Of a stretch of DNA of 5,339 nt, positions 5,322-5,339 are shown piece by piece. Numbering within the stretch: position 1 is the first letter of the stretch; every line of letters starts with the position of its first letter. Location of the stretch: the NCBI GenBank assembly GCA_003165615.1, contig PLWR01000607.1, positions 3,335 to 8,673 of the forward strand, in the 5' to 3' direction. The notes below the pieces were generated by a model. It was not told the DNA's origin and did no database searches. It was given only the letters and a program-made list of their open reading frames with translations. Source of the DNA: Acidobacteriota bacterium. GTDB lineage: Bacteria; Acidobacteriota; Terriglobia; UBA7540. Position numbers and translations under genes: made by a program.

Positions 5322-5339
5322 CTCGCCCCCTGGGGGGAG
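5322..5339. other. GC palindrome at the right window edge
   Basis: CTCGCCCC and GGGGGGAG form a near-perfect inverted repeat with one G-G mismatch and a very short loop. It touches the window end and may be incomplete. CTACATC just before it (5314-5320) recalls the GTAG/CTAC ends of the other palindromic repeats, so it may be another family member, but too little is visible. Confidence 0.25.

Overview
The window looks like chromosomal DNA from a GC-rich bacterium, most plausibly an Acidobacteriota (Koribacter/Terriglobia-like) genome or metagenome contig. That assignment is inference. It rests on the protein flavour, the GAF-SpoIIE phosphatase type, and spacers filled with GTAG-headed GC-rich hairpins and 7-bp tandem repeats. 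No rRNA, tRNA, CRISPR array, integrase or transposase gene is visible.

Layout. (1) Positions 1-1158, + strand: the 3' part of a GAF-linker-PP2C (SpoIIE/RsbU-type) serine phosphatase, cut by the left window edge. (2) Positions 1159-1260: a short spacer with a 7-bp tandem repeat and a small hairpin. (3) Positions 1261-2517, + strand: lysA, complete diaminopimelate decarboxylase. (4) Positions 2518-2837: a 320-bp convergent spacer packed with palindromes. Among them are two REPIN-like pairs of inverted hairpins (2611-2684 and 2721-2783) whose stems differ by compensating base changes. (5) Positions 2838-5231, - strand: a 797-residue two-domain protein, a serine beta-lactamase-fold hydrolase fused to a DUF1343/NamZ (GH171) exo-beta-N-acetylmuramidase. 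(6) Positions 5232-5339: the upstream region of that gene, with a second 7-bp tandem repeat (5255-5289) exactly where the start of a normal signal peptide would be expected.

How the genes relate. The fusion is best read as an exported enzyme of peptidoglycan turnover. Its N-terminal half resembles the YbbE/AmiE-type serine hydrolases that accompany NamZ in Bacillus, where they act as N-acetylmuramoyl-L-alanine amidases. Its C-terminal half would remove MurNAc from non-reducing ends. lysA uses meso-diaminopimelate, itself a peptidoglycan precursor, but it lies convergent to the fusion and is not in its operon. The phosphatase is a signalling protein (partner-switching or stress type) with no visible link to the other two.

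Most worth a second look: the fused amidase-like/muramidase protein, its unusual start region, and the covarying inverted hairpin pairs in the convergent spacer.
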